Assembly (NCBI RefSeq): GCF_020514235.1
Contig: NZ_VTLB01000004.1
Coordinates: 124,001-188,000, forward strand
DNA from: Synechococcus sp. MU1617
GTDB taxonomy: Bacteria > Cyanobacteriota > Cyanobacteriia > PCC-6307 > Cyanobiaceae
DNA: 64,000 nt
Reading direction: 5' to 3'
Program-made: the position numbers and the translations under genes
Shown: positions 46,886-56,780 of the stretch, piece after piece
How the letters are laid out: every line of letters starts with the position of its first letter
Numbering within the stretch: position 1 is the stretch's first letter
Notes under the pieces: model-generated
The model's input: only the letters and a program-made list of their open reading frames with translations
What the model was told of the DNA's origin: nothing
Databases searched by the model: none

Positions 46886-48409
46886 TCAGACTTCGTTGAA
46901 CATCGTTGTTTGCTTTTTCTGACACCGCGCTGTATTGATTTTCAAACAATCCGCAACCGTTGAAGCATCACTTGAGCGAGCACGAGCTGCCGCCAAACCA
47001 TGCAAAGCCGCAGCGGCAGTAAAGCTTTCCAGCCCAGGCTGCTGCTGAGCCGCAACAGCCTGGGCGCCCCAACCGGTGGCAAAACCGGCCAGCAGGTCAC
47101 CCAGGCCGGTGCGGGCCACACGAGGGGTCGTACCTGTCAGGACCACCGCCATACCCGATGGATCCGCCAGCACGGAATGCGCTCCCTTCAGCAAAATGCA
47201 GCAACGGCTGCAGCGTGCTGCGGCGATCGCCTTCTCCAGCGCATCAGCCGCACCACAATCAGGGAACAAACGCGCGAACTCAGCAGCGTGGGGTGTCAGC
47301 CAGGTTGGACCCTGACGCTGCAGCAGCCAGCGCCACCCCTCCGGACTGGACGCCAGGGCATTGATCCCATCTGCATCGAGCACCAGCAAACCAGCGACAG
47401 TGCGCAGTTGCTCCGACCACTGGTTCCACCACCGAGAAGGGTTGCCAAGCCCGGGACCGACCAACACCGCATCCAGCCGGTCTGGAATCACCCCCTCCTC
47501 CAGTTGCATCACCTCCGGCAACACCTGCCACAAGCTGGATTGAAGACAGGGCGGCACAACAGCCTGAACGCAGCCGCAGCCACTGGCCATGGCCCCCCGA
47601 AGCGCGAGATGAGCCGCGCCGGGGTAGTGATCACTGCCCGCCACCACCAGGCAGCGGCCCCGTTCGTACTTCATCGCTGTGGGCGGCAGCGCTGGTAACG
47701 GGGCCGTACAGGCCTCTCCCACCGGCAGGCGGCGCGGCAAGACCGCAGCGGCGTTGCCTACCAACGCAGGCGGCAACCCCAGATCGATCCGCACCAACGC
47801 ACCAACCCAGGGACGGGCCGGGTCCAGACACAACCCGCGCTTCAACCAGCCAACGCTGAGGGTGACCGCGGCACAGGCCGCCTGCTCGCCCAACACAGTT
47901 CCATGGTCAGAACAGAGGCCCGACGGCACATCCAGGCTGATCAACGCCCCAGGTCGCAGCTGCTGCCGACGCCGAAACAGATCCGCCAACGACTCAGGCA
48001 TCGACCGGCTCTGGCCGAGCCCGAAGACCGCATCCACCCACAATGCTGCTCCACCTGGATCGGGCTCTTCAGACAAGCGACGCAGACCAAGCCACTCCCC
48101 GTGGCGCAGATGTTCAGCGGTTAGGGGCTTGCGAATCGGCAGGGGACACCACAACGACACCTCAATGCCAGCCAGGTTCAACTCCCGGGCCACCACCAGA
48201 CCATCGCCACCGTTGTGACCCGGTCCCACCAGGACCACAACGCCACGGTGCAGCAGATCCCGGCGCGCAAGCAGCCAAGCCGCCATGGCCAGCCCCACCT
48301 TCTCCATCAAGGCAGCGACGGGCATTCCGCTGTCAAACAACCTCTGTTCCGCGGCGCCCATGGACGCGGCATCCACCAGTAAGTGATCGGAATCAGCGGG
48401 AGGCCACAC
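46886..48409 (-). CDS. nnrD: Bifunctional NAD(P)H-hydrate epimerase / dehydratase
   Basis: A 507-residue repair enzyme that restores hydrated NAD(P)H. Residues 1-210 are the YjeF-N epimerase ([33 protein letters not shown]). Residues 225-500 are the ribokinase-like dehydratase ([59 protein letters not shown]). The last 20 residues are basic and not conserved in character. It starts with GTG, divergent from mnmA by 51 bases. Confidence 0.94.
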   Translation of the reverse strand: MWPPADSDHLLVDAASMGAAEQRLFDSGMPVAALMEKVGLAMAAWLLARRDLLHRGVVVLVGPGHNGGDGLVVARELNLAGIEVSLWCPLPIRKPLTAEHLRHGEWLGLRRLSEEPDPGGAALWVDAVFGLGQSRSMPESLADLFRRRQQLRPGALISLDVPSGLCSDHGTVLGEQAACAAVTLSVGWLKRGLCLDPARPWVGALVRIDLGLPPALVGNAAAVLPRRLPVGEACTAPLPALPPTAMKYERGRCLVVAGSDHYPGAAHLALRGAMASGCGCVQAVVPPCLQSSLWQVLPEVMQLEEGVIPDRLDAVLVGPGLGNPSRWWNQWSEQLRTVAGLLVLDADGINALASSPEGWRWLLQRQGPTWLTPHAAEFARLFPDCGAADALEKAIAAARCSRCCILLKGAHSVLADPSGMAVVLTGTTPRVARTGLGDLLAGFATGWGAQAVAAQQQPGLESFTAAAALHGLAAARARSSDASTVADCLKINTARCQKKQTTMFNEV

Positions 48410-48460
48410 CAGTTACAGGTTGCCGGGACCTCACTATGGAGAGAACTCCCTGCGCCGCCC

Positions 48461-49612
48461 ATGGCCATCGGATCCACCACAACCCGCGCTGGAGAGGCTG
48501 CTCTTGAGCGCCTCCGGCAATGGCCTGGGGACCATCGCGTGGCCGTTGGTCTCTCTGGAGGCGTTGACAGTTCCCTCACTGCTGCGCTGCTGGTGGAGGC
48601 GGGCTGGCAGGTGGAAGGCCTGACGCTCTGGCTGATGAGCGGGAAAGGGGCCTGTTGCGCCGAGGGGCTGGTGGATGCGGCCGGCATCTGTGAACAGCTG
48701 GGCATTCCCCACCATGTGGTGGACACGCGGGAGACGTTCCAACAGGAGATCGTTCAACGGCTGGTGGATGGCTATCGCGATGGGATCACGCCATTGCCCT
48801 GCTCCCAGTGCAATCGATCGGTGAAATTTGGACCGATGCTCGATTGGGCTCTACAGGAGCGCAAGCTGCCCCGCATCGCCACCGGCCACTACGCCCGAAT
48901 CCGCCATGGCGGCGATCAAGGGCGACATCAGCTTTTGCGGGGCCTCGATACCCGCAAGGACCAGAGCTATTTCCTCTATGACCTGCCCCAAGAGGTCTTG
49001 GGGCGCATCGTTTTCCCCTTGGGGGAACTGACCAAACCCGACACGCGGCTCGAAGCCGCTCGACACGGTCTGCGCACCGCAGAAAAACCAGAGAGCCAGG
49101 ATCTTTGCCTGGCAGACCACCACGGATCAATGCGGGCGTTCCTGGATGCCTATCTGCCACCGCGGCAGGGGGAAATCGTGCTGGCGGACGGGACCGTTGT
49201 GGGCGAGCACGATGGCATCGAACACTTCACCATCGGTCAACGCAAAGGTCTCGGGGTGGCCTGGCGCGAGCCCCTTCACGTCATCCGCCTTGACGCTGCG
49301 ATGAATCGAGTGGTCGTCGCACCCCGGGCCGAAGCCGGGCGAGACGGCTGCGTGGTGGGCGCGGTGAACTGGGTCTCGATTGACCCGATCGAGGCGCCGC
49401 AAACCGTTGAGGTGCAGGTGCGCTATCGGAGTTCGCCGGTGCTTGCGCAGCTTTCACCCCTCCCAGCAACCGAGGCAGATCAGCAGCGAGAGCGGCCCCA
49501 CCGCTGCCGTCTCAGCTTTGAAGAGGAGCAGTTCTCGATCACGCCAGGGCAGGCGGCTGTCTTCTACGACGGTGAAACTGTTCTGGGTGGGGGACTAATC
49601 CAACGCGAATAG
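48461..49612 (+). CDS. mnmA: tRNA-specific 2-thiouridylase MnmA
   Basis: A 383-residue enzyme that 2-thiolates U34 of certain tRNAs. The PP-loop is [18 protein letters not shown]. The catalytic cysteines are Cys in [14 protein letters not shown] and the later ESQDLCLAD. Interaction motif DRKDQ-type reads [18 protein letters not shown] 48461 is the family-like start; the frame upstream lies in the gap and in nnrD. Its 3' end overlaps the convergent lnt gene by 49 bases. Confidence 0.96.
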   Translation: MAIGSTTTRAGEAALERLRQWPGDHRVAVGLSGGVDSSLTAALLVEAGWQVEGLTLWLMSGKGACCAEGLVDAAGICEQLGIPHHVVDTRETFQQEIVQRLVDGYRDGITPLPCSQCNRSVKFGPMLDWALQERKLPRIATGHYARIRHGGDQGRHQLLRGLDTRKDQSYFLYDLPQEVLGRIVFPLGELTKPDTRLEAARHGLRTAEKPESQDLCLADHHGSMRAFLDAYLPPRQGEIVLADGTVVGEHDGIEHFTIGQRKGLGVAWREPLHVIRLDAAMNRVVVAPRAEAGRDGCVVGAVNWVSIDPIEAPQTVEVQVRYRSSPVLAQLSPLPATEADQQRERPHRCRLSFEEEQFSITPGQAAVFYDGETVLGGGLIQRE

Positions 49613-50979
49613 GGCGTGACGCGCTGGCGCACCTGAACGACGGCCTCGGCGACGCCCCGAGCCTCAGGCGGAAGCAGCCACTGCACCGACCCATTGGCCG
49701 AAATCAGCGCCGTGGGGCCCGTGTTGCCAACGCTGAGCAGATCCCGTCCTGTCTCGATCGCCCGTAACTGCGCCAGAGCCAGAAACTGCTTTTGCAGCTG
49801 CAGCGGATAGGGGTCGAGATTGGCAATGGCAAGGAGCCAGGTCGCACCATCGGCAGCAGCGCGCGCCAGAGCCAGACCATCGGCGATCTCGTAGCAGATC
49901 GCCACAGCCGCTGGGGGTTCAACCACCGCCATCGTTCTCGAGGCCGGACCGGGAGACAATCCACCCACCGCAGACAGACCCGCCGTCAGCCCGGCAGGAA
50001 GGGGCGGGATCCATTCCCCGATCGGAACCAAACGGTGCTTATCAGCCAAGGGAACAGGAGAACGGGCCGGCGGCTCGTACAGCAACAAAGAACTGCGTTG
50101 CTGACCCCGCACCCAACGAAATCCGCCACTGATCAAGGGAATGGCTGGAGCATCGGCCGGCAGCTGAAAACGCGCCGGCAGCGCTCCTTCCGGAGCCACC
50201 ACAGCAGCTGGATTGTTGGGCTCCAGCTGACGCATCGCATCCACCAGAGCTTCTGGAAGCGCCTGTTGACGCTCCAGATCTAATTTTTCTCGTGTGGGAA
50301 CGGCGGGTTGCCAGACCCCCAGAGCAACGGAGCCGACCGGCGGCGGCGGCGCCAACAACAGCCAGCTCCCTAAGCCATGGGCCAGAAGCACACTGGCCAA
50401 TCCGAGCAAGCCCCAACGACGCCAGGCAGCTGGTTGCTCGAACAGGGCCAGCAGGCAACAGCCCCAGCACAACTGCAGCAACGTCAGCCCTCCGGAGCCG
50501 AACCAGCGGGCCAACCCCGCCAAGGGGCGGTCCCAGGGCAGGGTGGTGCCGCCGACGCCGATCCAAAACAGCGGCGACCCTGACAGCACCAGTTCAGCCA
50601 GGGCCCAAAGCCCGGCCAACAGCATCAGCCGCACAAGACGCGGCCAGCGGCGAGGCAGCCGCCGCGCCAGCACAGACCATCCAGCCAAGAGAAGAGCGGC
50701 AAGGCTCCCGCAGGCCAGCCAGAGGCCCAGCGCCACCGGCAGGCTGAGCCAGGCGGGAACACCCATCCAGGTGAGTGGATGCAGGGCTAGCAACCAACGG
50801 TGGCTGACCAAAACAGCCAGCAGTCCCCAGCCAGCCGACCAGCGTGGACGCTCAGCCACAGACCAGAGCAGCGCCAGGGCGGGGACCATCAGCAATGGCC
50901 CGCCAAGAGATGGAGCCATGCCTGCCAAGACGCCGCCCAGCAGCGCCCGCGATCCGGCCTGCAGTTGGTGATTGCCCAT
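49564..50979 (-). CDS. lnt: Apolipoprotein N-acyltransferase
   Basis: A 471-residue enzyme that adds the third acyl chain to lipoproteins. About six membrane segments (residues 10-190) precede the nitrilase-fold domain. The catalytic triad is readable: Glu in [12 protein letters not shown], Lys in [13 protein letters not shown] and Cys in [12 protein letters not shown] 50979 (MGNHQLQAG) replaces the longer frame to 51084, which overlaps the divergent gene. It may act on the lipoproteins of the accessory block, among others. Confidence 0.92.
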   Translation of the reverse strand: MGNHQLQAGSRALLGGVLAGMAPSLGGPLLMVPALALLWSVAERPRWSAGWGLLAVLVSHRWLLALHPLTWMGVPAWLSLPVALGLWLACGSLAALLLAGWSVLARRLPRRWPRLVRLMLLAGLWALAELVLSGSPLFWIGVGGTTLPWDRPLAGLARWFGSGGLTLLQLCWGCCLLALFEQPAAWRRWGLLGLASVLLAHGLGSWLLLAPPPPVGSVALGVWQPAVPTREKLDLERQQALPEALVDAMRQLEPNNPAAVVAPEGALPARFQLPADAPAIPLISGGFRWVRGQQRSSLLLYEPPARSPVPLADKHRLVPIGEWIPPLPAGLTAGLSAVGGLSPGPASRTMAVVEPPAAVAICYEIADGLALARAAADGATWLLAIANLDPYPLQLQKQFLALAQLRAIETGRDLLSVGNTGPTALISANGSVQWLLPPEARGVAEAVVQVRQRVTPYSRWISPPPRTVSPS

Positions 50980-51032
50980 GGTCAGCAGTCCCGGCCGAAG
51001 GCATCCTGGATCGGACCCGCCCACCTGTCGCC

Positions 51033-51362
51033 ATGGATGCCGCGAATCCTCTTCAGCAACTGCTGCTCCGCGGCCTGGGGACAACCACCCTCGTTGCGGA
51101 CCGTCTGCGCGGCGTTACCCAGAACTGGGTGAGCAGTGGACGGCTGGATCCGAATGAAGCGTCCGCTCTGGTGGACGACGTGCTGAAAGCCCTCCGCGGT
51201 GAAACCCCCGAACTGGAACAGCAAATGGGGCGCAACCTGGAACGCAACCGCGACAACCTGCTCCAGGACTTTGGCGTTCCCAGCCAGAAGGAAGTTGATG
51301 AGCTGCGGGGCCGGATTGATCGCCTCGAGCAACAGCTGCGGCAGATGAACCGGCCTGAATGA
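51033..51362 (+). CDS. Small phasin-like helical protein
   Basis: A 109-residue all-helical protein (NPLQQLLLRGLGTTTLVADR, then a C-terminal coiled-coil QKEVDELRGRIDRLEQQLRQ). Proteins of this type in cyanobacteria are usually annotated as phasin-like, although granule binding is unproven. ATG 51033 begins 53 bases from the divergent lnt start; the frame further upstream overlaps lnt and is rejected. Confidence 0.75.
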   Translation: MDAANPLQQLLLRGLGTTTLVADRLRGVTQNWVSSGRLDPNEASALVDDVLKALRGETPELEQQMGRNLERNRDNLLQDFGVPSQKEVDELRGRIDRLEQQLRQMNRPE

Positions 51363-51413
51363 ACGCCGACGCCGCTGACCGGAGGTCAGAATCGACGCAA
51401 TAGAAGCCTTTCC

Positions 51414-52013
51414 GTGCGCGACATCATCATCAGCACAACGGTCTGCGTGGCCTGCCTGCTCCTGGCCCTGGTGAGCCAGATCGTTGCCCCCTCCACCGTT
51501 TCCGCAGCCCCGGCGCAGCCGGCTGCAATTCGCACCGAGGCTTCGAAACCACAAAAAGCGTTGAGCTTCGAACTCGACCCTGACGACCCCAACCCAACTC
51601 TTTTCGCCATGGCCAACGATTCCGCTCCCGCCGACGCCTCAGCCCTCGGCGGCCCCCTCGATGCCCCTGACACCACCATCACCGCCAGTGGTCTGAAAAT
51701 CATCGAGTTGGAGTTGGGCAACGGCGAAGAGGCCACTCCCGGCCAAACGGTTGTGGTGCACTACCGCGGCACCCTGGAAGACGGACTGCAGTTCGATGCC
51801 AGCTACGACCGGGGAACCCCCTTCAGCTTCCCCCTCGGCGCTGGCCGGGTGATCAAGGGTTGGGATGAAGGCGTTGCCGGAATGAAAGTGGGCGGCAAGC
51901 GCAAGCTGGTGATCCCCTCCGACCTGGCCTACGGAGCCCGGGGCGCCGGTGGCGTGATTCCCCCCAACGCAACCTTGATCTTCGAGGTGGAACTGCTCGA
52001 CGTGAAGAAGTGA
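51414..52013 (+). CDS. FKBP-type peptidyl-prolyl cis-trans isomerase, exported
   Basis: A 199-residue FKBP. The N-terminal hydrophobic signal ([17 protein letters not shown]) indicates lumenal or periplasmic location. A linker follows (about 32-85), and the FKBP domain occupies 90-199 ([60 protein letters not shown]). The start is GTG. It lies 42 bases upstream of sodN on the same strand, with a hairpin in the gap. Confidence 0.93.
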   Translation: MRDIIISTTVCVACLLLALVSQIVAPSTVSAAPAQPAAIRTEASKPQKALSFELDPDDPNPTLFAMANDSAPADASALGGPLDAPDTTITASGLKIIELELGNGEEATPGQTVVVHYRGTLEDGLQFDASYDRGTPFSFPLGAGRVIKGWDEGVAGMKVGGKRKLVIPSDLAYGARGAGGVIPPNATLIFEVELLDVKK

Positions 52014-52048
52014 GCGGAAGCTAGGCTCATCCAAAGCCAATTCCGCTC
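52012..52048 (+). promoter_or_regulatory. Inverted repeat in the sodN leader
   Basis: An 8-bp outer stem (GAGCGGAA at 52012-52019 with TTCCGCTC at 52041-52048) encloses an inner 4-bp stem (GGCT at 52024-52027 with AGCC at 52035-52038). It begins at the FKBP stop codon and ends eight bases before the sodN ATG. No T-run follows, so it is not a classical terminator. It could be an operator or an RNA leader structure controlling sodN. Confidence 0.5.
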
Positions 52049-52055
52049 TAAACCG

Positions 52056-52529
52056 ATGCTGCGCTCGGCCCTTTCCGCCCTTGCATGTGCCCTTCCTGCT
52101 CCCGTGGCAGAAGCCCATTGCGACGGTCCTTGTGGCGTGTACGACCCGGCTTCCGCTCGTGTGGCAGCCGAAGCCGTGCTGTCGATGACCAAAAAGCTGA
52201 AGGCGATGGAAGCTCCCGCCGCTGGTGACGCGGCTGCTCTGGCTGCTTACAACAACACCTTCGGTCGCTACGTCGCCATCAAGGAAGAGGAAGCACAGAA
52301 GACCAAGAAAGAGCTGTTGATCCTCTGGACCGACTATTTCAAGCCCGATCACCTGGCCACCTTCCCTGACCTGCACGACACCTTCTGGAAAGCAGCCAAG
52401 CTCTGCAGCGCCTGCAAGGTGAACATCGATCAGGCCAAGGCAGAAGAACTGATGGCTGCCGTTGAAAAAATCCACGGCATGTTCTGGCAGTCCAAGGGCC
52501 GTTCCGACGCCTGGGTCACCGCATCCTGA
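52056..52529 (+). CDS. sodN: Nickel superoxide dismutase
   Basis: A 157-residue NiSOD precursor that removes superoxide. The nickel hook is intact: after a 20-residue leader the mature protein starts H-C-D-G-P-C-G-V-Y-D-P, with His21, Cys22 and Cys26 as ligands. The rest is the four-helix bundle (EAVLSMTKKLKAMEAP, ELLILWTDYFKPDHL). The leader must be cleaved to free His21, which is the job of the next gene. A strong intrinsic terminator begins 26 bases after the stop. Confidence 0.97.
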   Translation: MLRSALSALACALPAPVAEAHCDGPCGVYDPASARVAAEAVLSMTKKLKAMEAPAAGDAAALAAYNNTFGRYVAIKEEEAQKTKKELLILWTDYFKPDHLATFPDLHDTFWKAAKLCSACKVNIDQAKAEELMAAVEKIHGMFWQSKGRSDAWVTAS

Positions 52530-52912
52530 GTTCGAACAGAACCAATCCCCCCATCGCAGCAGCAGGTCTTCGCGACCTGCTGCTGCTTTTTTGTGGGCGA
52601 CTGCTTCTGCTGCGGATCGAAGGACGATCGATGCAACCCACCCTTGAACCTGGAGACCGGGTTCTGGTCAGACGGCTGGGACGGAAGCTCTCTCCCAGCC
52701 TGGGATCCGTGGTCGTGACCTGGCATCCACAGCGAAGCAAGCTCCGCCTGATCAAGCGTCTGAAGAGCGTTGAGGAAACGGGGCTTTGGTTGCTGGGAGA
52801 CAACCCCACCGAAAGCACCGACAGCCGCCAACTCGGAGCGGTGCCAACAAACCTGTTGATCGGCGAAGTGGTAGGCCGGCTCCCGCGCGGGGAATCAGAA
52901 CAGGGCCGGTGA
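52526..52912 (+). CDS. sodX: NiSOD maturation protease SodX, apparent non-AUG start
   Basis: An S26-type peptidase that trims the SodN leader. The signal-peptidase Ser-Met pair (EGRSMQPTLEPGD) puts the catalytic Ser just before the first ATG (52631), so the true start must be further upstream. The frame is open from 52466 with no ATG, GTG or TTG. The CTG at 52526 overlaps the sodN stop (CTGA) and gives 128 residues; an ATC at 52553 is another option. With the CTG start, Ser35 and Lys77 (LRLIKRL) form the dyad, and GDNPTESTDSRQLGAV closes the fold. Residues 11-23 are coded by a terminator hairpin. Confidence 0.85.
   Translation: MSSNRTNPPIAAAGLRDLLLLFCGRLLLLRIEGRSMQPTLEPGDRVLVRRLGRKLSPSLGSVVVTWHPQRSKLRLIKRLKSVEETGLWLLGDNPTESTDSRQLGAVPTNLLIGEVVGRLPRGESEQGR
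52556..52592 (+). terminator. Intrinsic terminator or attenuator between sodN and sodX
   Basis: A perfect 13-bp stem (GCAGCAGCAGGTC at 52556-52568, GACCTGCTGCTGC at 52574-52586) with the 5-base loop TTCGC and six T residues (52587-52592). It lies 26 bases after the sodN stop and inside the sodX reading frame. It should end most sodN transcripts and let a fraction continue into sodX. Confidence 0.92.
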
Positions 52913-53563
52913 GGTCTTCTGCAGCCAGATGGCCCCGGTGATGATCGAGAGAGCGCCCGTACCGCCCACGATGAAGGGCATCAGCCGGGCACCACTACGG
53001 AGGGTGAGGAACGACACCACCGACACCACGGCCACCATGGCGCCGATGGATCCAAGCAGGTAAGCAACCAGATAGCCCACAGCGGCGTGGGGCGGCAGAG
53101 CCAAAGCAGGAATCACCGCGAGCAGGTGGCTGGCCCCCGCCAGGCCATGCAGGAGACCCAGACCGGAGGAGGCATGGACGTGGCGACGGTGATTGCTGGC
53201 ACCGTGCACATGCAGGTGAAGATGACGATGCTCGGCGGCACCGTCGTGGCGGTGCTCATGGGTGTGCAGTTCCAGCCCGAAGGCCGTGCGCACGGCCAGG
53301 GCACCCACCACCAAAAGGGCCACGCCCACGAGGAATTCCGCCCAGGACGACATGGCCTCCACATGGGCCAGGTCTTTCAGACCAATGGCGATCAACGCCA
53401 AAACCACAACTCCTGTGGAGTGACCGGCACCCCAAGCCAAGGCGTGACGACAGGCAGCCCATGGCTTGTTCAGAGAGAAGGGCGCCATCGCCACCAAGTG
53501 ATCAGCACCACCGACCACATGAACGGCCCCGGCTACAACACCGGTCAAAAGGCTAATCAGCAC
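52895..53563 (-). CDS. Nickel transporter-like membrane protein (SodT-like, NicO/UreH type)
   Basis: A 222-residue protein with about six membrane segments. Signature-like parts are AGAVHVVGGADHLVAMAP in the first helix and GAGHSTGVVVLALIAIG. A central His-rich loop (HTHEHRHDGAAEHRH, continuing to about residue 132) suggests metal binding. Such genes sit next to NiSOD in marine cyanobacteria as presumed nickel importers. The GTG start at 53563 has AGGCGG six bases upstream. It is convergent with sodX, overlapping it by 18 bases. Nickel specificity is inferred from position. Confidence 0.82.
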   Translation of the reverse strand: MLISLLTGVVAGAVHVVGGADHLVAMAPFSLNKPWAACRHALAWGAGHSTGVVVLALIAIGLKDLAHVEAMSSWAEFLVGVALLVVGALAVRTAFGLELHTHEHRHDGAAEHRHLHLHVHGASNHRRHVHASSGLGLLHGLAGASHLLAVIPALALPPHAAVGYLVAYLLGSIGAMVAVVSVVSFLTLRSGARLMPFIVGGTGALSIITGAIWLQKTSPALF

Positions 53564-53616
53564 AAAGAACCGCCTGAATGTCGCAATTCTGCATCAGCAG
53601 TGAAATAGCAATGGCC

Positions 53617-54504
53617 TTAGACGGCCTGGATCAACTGCACCAGACCAGCTTCAACATCCGGCTGCCGCATCAGGGCTTCTCCCACCAGCACAGCCCCCGC
53701 ACCGGCGGCTTGCACCCGATCGAGATCGGCCCGGCTGAACAGGCCCGATTCACTCACAAGCAGCGCCCCCAGTTGCTTCAACCGGTCGTTGAAATCGATC
53801 ATCAGACGCTCGGTCGTGGCCAGATCCGTCTCGAAGCTGGCGAGATCACGGTTGTTGATCCCGATCAAGGGGAAGCCGCCAATGCTGAGCACACGGTCCA
53901 TCTCGGTGGCGTCGTGGACCTCCACCAACACCGTGAGGCCCAGTGCCGCCGCAGCCTTGTTGAGATAACGAAGATCCTGGTCCGACAGGATGGCAGCGAT
54001 CAGCAGCACCGCATCAGCGCCGGCCGCCCGGGCCTGAAACAGCTGATAAGGACTCAGCACAAACTCCTTGCAGAGCAGAGGCAGGTCGACGGCCTGACGC
54101 ACTTCCACCAGGACATCAAAACCGCCCTGGAAAAACGTCTTGTCGGTAAGCACCGAGAGGCAGCTTGCACCGCCAGCGGCGTAGGCCTTGGCAATCGCCG
54201 CCGCGTCGAAATCCTCGCGGATCACCCCTTTGCTGGGGCTCGCTTTTTTCACTTCAGCAATCACCGCTGGTTTCGTTGCGGCCGCCTGAAGTGCCCCCAG
54301 GAAATCCTTTGTGGGGGGAAGCTTGGCAATCTGCTGCTTCAGGTTGTCGAGGGGAACCTTGTCGCGAGCAATATCGATCTCACGGTCTTTTGCCCAGACA
54401 ATTTTCTCGAGAATGTGACGCGGTTCTTCGTCGTCATGGGGCACCGCATATTCGAGATGGGCCACCCGCACCTTGGGGTTGGGGGGACGACGGCGGATCT
54501 CCAT
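53617..54504 (-). CDS. trpC: Indole-3-glycerol phosphate synthase
   Basis: A 295-residue TIM-barrel enzyme of tryptophan synthesis. Catalytic Lys and Glu motifs read [40 protein letters not shown] and [31 protein letters not shown] and [14 protein letters not shown] follow. A 40-residue N-terminal extension is usual in cyanobacteria. It is not next to other trp genes here. It lies 39 bases downstream of lpdA. Confidence 0.97.
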   Translation of the reverse strand: MEIRRRPPNPKVRVAHLEYAVPHDDEEPRHILEKIVWAKDREIDIARDKVPLDNLKQQIAKLPPTKDFLGALQAAATKPAVIAEVKKASPSKGVIREDFDAAAIAKAYAAGGASCLSVLTDKTFFQGGFDVLVEVRQAVDLPLLCKEFVLSPYQLFQARAAGADAVLLIAAILSDQDLRYLNKAAAALGLTVLVEVHDATEMDRVLSIGGFPLIGINNRDLASFETDLATTERLMIDFNDRLKQLGALLVSESGLFSRADLDRVQAAGAGAVLVGEALMRQPDVEAGLVQLIQAV

Positions 54505-54543
54505 GGAACAGGGAAAAAGCTGGAACGAAAAAGCTGGGCGTGA

Positions 54544-55986
54544 TCAGGCTGCCACCTGGGCGGCAGCCTGCTTGTAAGCGACCTCCACCACCTCGCTGAG
54601 GGTCGGGTGGGTGTGCACTTCGGTGGCGAGCTGACGCACGCTCTGACGACGGGCAACGGCATTGGCCACCTCCTGGATCAGGTCGGCGGCGTGAAGTCCG
54701 TAAATGTGGGCCCCCAGCACTTCACCACTGGTTTTGTTGAACAGCAGCTTCATCAGACCGTCGCTGTCCAGCTCTGCCAAAGCTTTGGAATTGGCCTTGA
54801 AGTAGCTGCGAACGGAACCGAGCTGGAAGCCATCCTTCTCTGCCAAAGCTTTGGCATCCGCCTCGGTCAGGCCAACAGAGCTGATCTCGGGATGGGTGAA
54901 GGTAGCTGCCGGAATGCTGCGGTAATCGATCTCGCGCGCATGACCAAGGATGTTGTCCACGGCAACGGTGCCCTGGGCCGCTGCCGTGTGGGCCAGCATC
55001 AGCTTGCCTGTCACATCTCCGACGGCCCAGAGATGGGGAACAGGCTGGTCGTTAACCAAGACCCGCATCGCGTCGTCGATCGGGACGAAGCCGCGGTTCG
55101 TCTCCACATTCAGCGACTCCAAGTTGAGATCCTTGCTGCTGGGAACACGCCCTGTCGCCACCAGAACGGCATCAACCTCAAGGGTCTCCACCAGTTCACG
55201 GCTGTTGAAATCAGCCAGCTCGATCTGCACCGGACAGCCCGGTGTGACCTTGCGGGCCAGCAGACCGGAACGCGCATCGATATCGCGACCATCAATCAGA
55301 TGACGCCCAGCGATCTTCGCGATGTCGGGATCAAAGGTGGGCATCACCTTGTCCATGGCCTCGATCATCGTCACTTCGCAACCGAGGGCGGTGTACACAT
55401 CAGCGAATTCAAGGCCGATGTAACCGCTGCCGATGATGGCGATCCAGCGGGGCAGCCATTCCAGGTTGATGGCCTCATCACTGGTGAACACCGTGCGGCC
55501 ATCGGTTTCGATGCCTGGCGGCACAAAAGGATCAGACCCCGTGGCGATGATCACGTCCTTGGCGGTCAGCACCCTGTCCACCCCGCTGGGCTCCCGCAGC
55601 CCCACCTTCTGGCTCCCCTCCAGACGGCCGTGCCCCCGAAGGATCGTCACCCCGGCCCTTTCCAGGGTTTTGGTGAGGTTGGTGCGGATGGTCTGAACGA
55701 GCTGATTGGCGTGATCAGCGATTTTCTGCCGTTCGAACCGCACAGGAGCAGCGTGAATTCCGAAGCTCGACAGGTGCTTGTCGTCCGCGAGTTCCCGCAC
55801 TTTTCCGCTGGCGGCCAGCAGCGCCTTGGAGGGAACACAGCCCCGGTTCACACAGGTGCCACCCATGTCGCGAGATTCAACGATCGCCGTCTTCAGGCCG
55901 TGCTCGGCGGCATGTTTGGCAGCGTCGAAGCCGCCGTAGCCGGCTCCAATAACGATGACGTCGAAGTCGAAGCTGGCGTCGCTCAC
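54544..55986 (-). CDS. lpdA: Dihydrolipoyl dehydrogenase (E3)
   Basis: A 480-residue flavoprotein disulfide reductase serving pyruvate dehydrogenase and possibly glycine cleavage. FAD site VIVIGAGYGGFDAAKHA; redox disulfide GGTCVNRGCVPSKALL; NAD site IAIIGSGYIGLEFADVY; C-terminal dimer-interface His-Pro in EVHTHPTLSE. The start is GTG, overlapping the stop of the trmH-family gene (GTGA), so they form an operon. Confidence 0.97.
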   Translation of the reverse strand: MSDASFDFDVIVIGAGYGGFDAAKHAAEHGLKTAIVESRDMGGTCVNRGCVPSKALLAASGKVRELADDKHLSSFGIHAAPVRFERQKIADHANQLVQTIRTNLTKTLERAGVTILRGHGRLEGSQKVGLREPSGVDRVLTAKDVIIATGSDPFVPPGIETDGRTVFTSDEAINLEWLPRWIAIIGSGYIGLEFADVYTALGCEVTMIEAMDKVMPTFDPDIAKIAGRHLIDGRDIDARSGLLARKVTPGCPVQIELADFNSRELVETLEVDAVLVATGRVPSSKDLNLESLNVETNRGFVPIDDAMRVLVNDQPVPHLWAVGDVTGKLMLAHTAAAQGTVAVDNILGHAREIDYRSIPAATFTHPEISSVGLTEADAKALAEKDGFQLGSVRSYFKANSKALAELDSDGLMKLLFNKTSGEVLGAHIYGLHAADLIQEVANAVARRQSVRQLATEVHTHPTLSEVVEVAYKQAAAQVAA

Positions 55987-56780
55987 CCGAACTGCTGCGA
56001 TGTGGCGGTCATTGTCGCCCTTCGCCGCTCCAGAAGGAGAGGAACAGCGGCAGACGCCACATTCAGGGATTCCACCCGTGCGCTGTGGGGGAGCGTGACG
56101 GCATGGGTACAGCAGGCCTGCAGATCCGGATGCAGACCTGCTCCCTCGGTTCCCAGCACCAGCGCCGTCGGCAGCGTCCAGTCGAGATCCCAGTAAGGCG
56201 AGGGAGGATCAGCCTTGTTCGAATCGGGCACCAGGGTGGCCACCACCTGCACACCCAAGGCCACCAGTTGCGTCAGTTCCTGCTGAAGCTGTGAAATCGC
56301 AACCGCTTCGCTCGGGCCAAAGCGTTGATGCGGCAGTTGAAGCAGAGCACCGGCAGAGGCCCGCAACACCTTCGTGCCGAGGGGATCAACGCCAGCCCCC
56401 ATCCAGACCGCGTTGATGTCAGCAGCCAGGGCCGTGCGCAGCAAAGTGCCCAGATTCCCTGGATCCTGAATCCGATCCAGAACCAGGAGGAAGTCCAGCT
56501 CTGGAGGGACGGTGGGCAGTCGATCCAGGGGGCTCAGGCAGGCAACACCATCGGGTGTGACCGTTGTGAGAGCAGCCCGCAACACCTCATCAGTGACGAT
56601 CCACCATCGAGCTTGTGGACAACGTTCAGCCAGGGCCGGATGACATTGCAACCAGGCTTCAGTCGCGATGATTTCCTCGGGTGCGTTGCCCTGCCTGAGA
56701 ACTTCCTGCAACAGGTGGGTGCCCTCGAGAAGCAACAGCCCCTCGGCCTGTCGCCCCGCACGGGTGGCCAGAGTTCGCAA
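55983..56780 (-). CDS. TrmH/SpoU-family RNA 2'-O-methyltransferase
   Basis: A knotted SAM-dependent RNA methylase, at least 265 residues. Motifs are LVLDRIQDPGNLGTLLRTAL, ALVLGTEGAGLHPDL and a final SLNVASAAVPLLLERRR. The only standard start is TTG at 56780, but the 12 codons before it read like the normal family N-terminus (L-I-S-S-R-R-N-P-L-V-K-R). The true start may therefore be a CTG at 56816 or 56834, or the conserved end has lost its start codon. Overlaps lpdA by four bases. Confidence 0.9.
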   Translation of the reverse strand: MRTLATRAGRQAEGLLLLEGTHLLQEVLRQGNAPEEIIATEAWLQCHPALAERCPQARWWIVTDEVLRAALTTVTPDGVACLSPLDRLPTVPPELDFLLVLDRIQDPGNLGTLLRTALAADINAVWMGAGVDPLGTKVLRASAGALLQLPHQRFGPSEAVAISQLQQELTQLVALGVQVVATLVPDSNKADPPSPYWDLDWTLPTALVLGTEGAGLHPDLQACCTHAVTLPHSARVESLNVASAAVPLLLERRRATMTATSQQFG

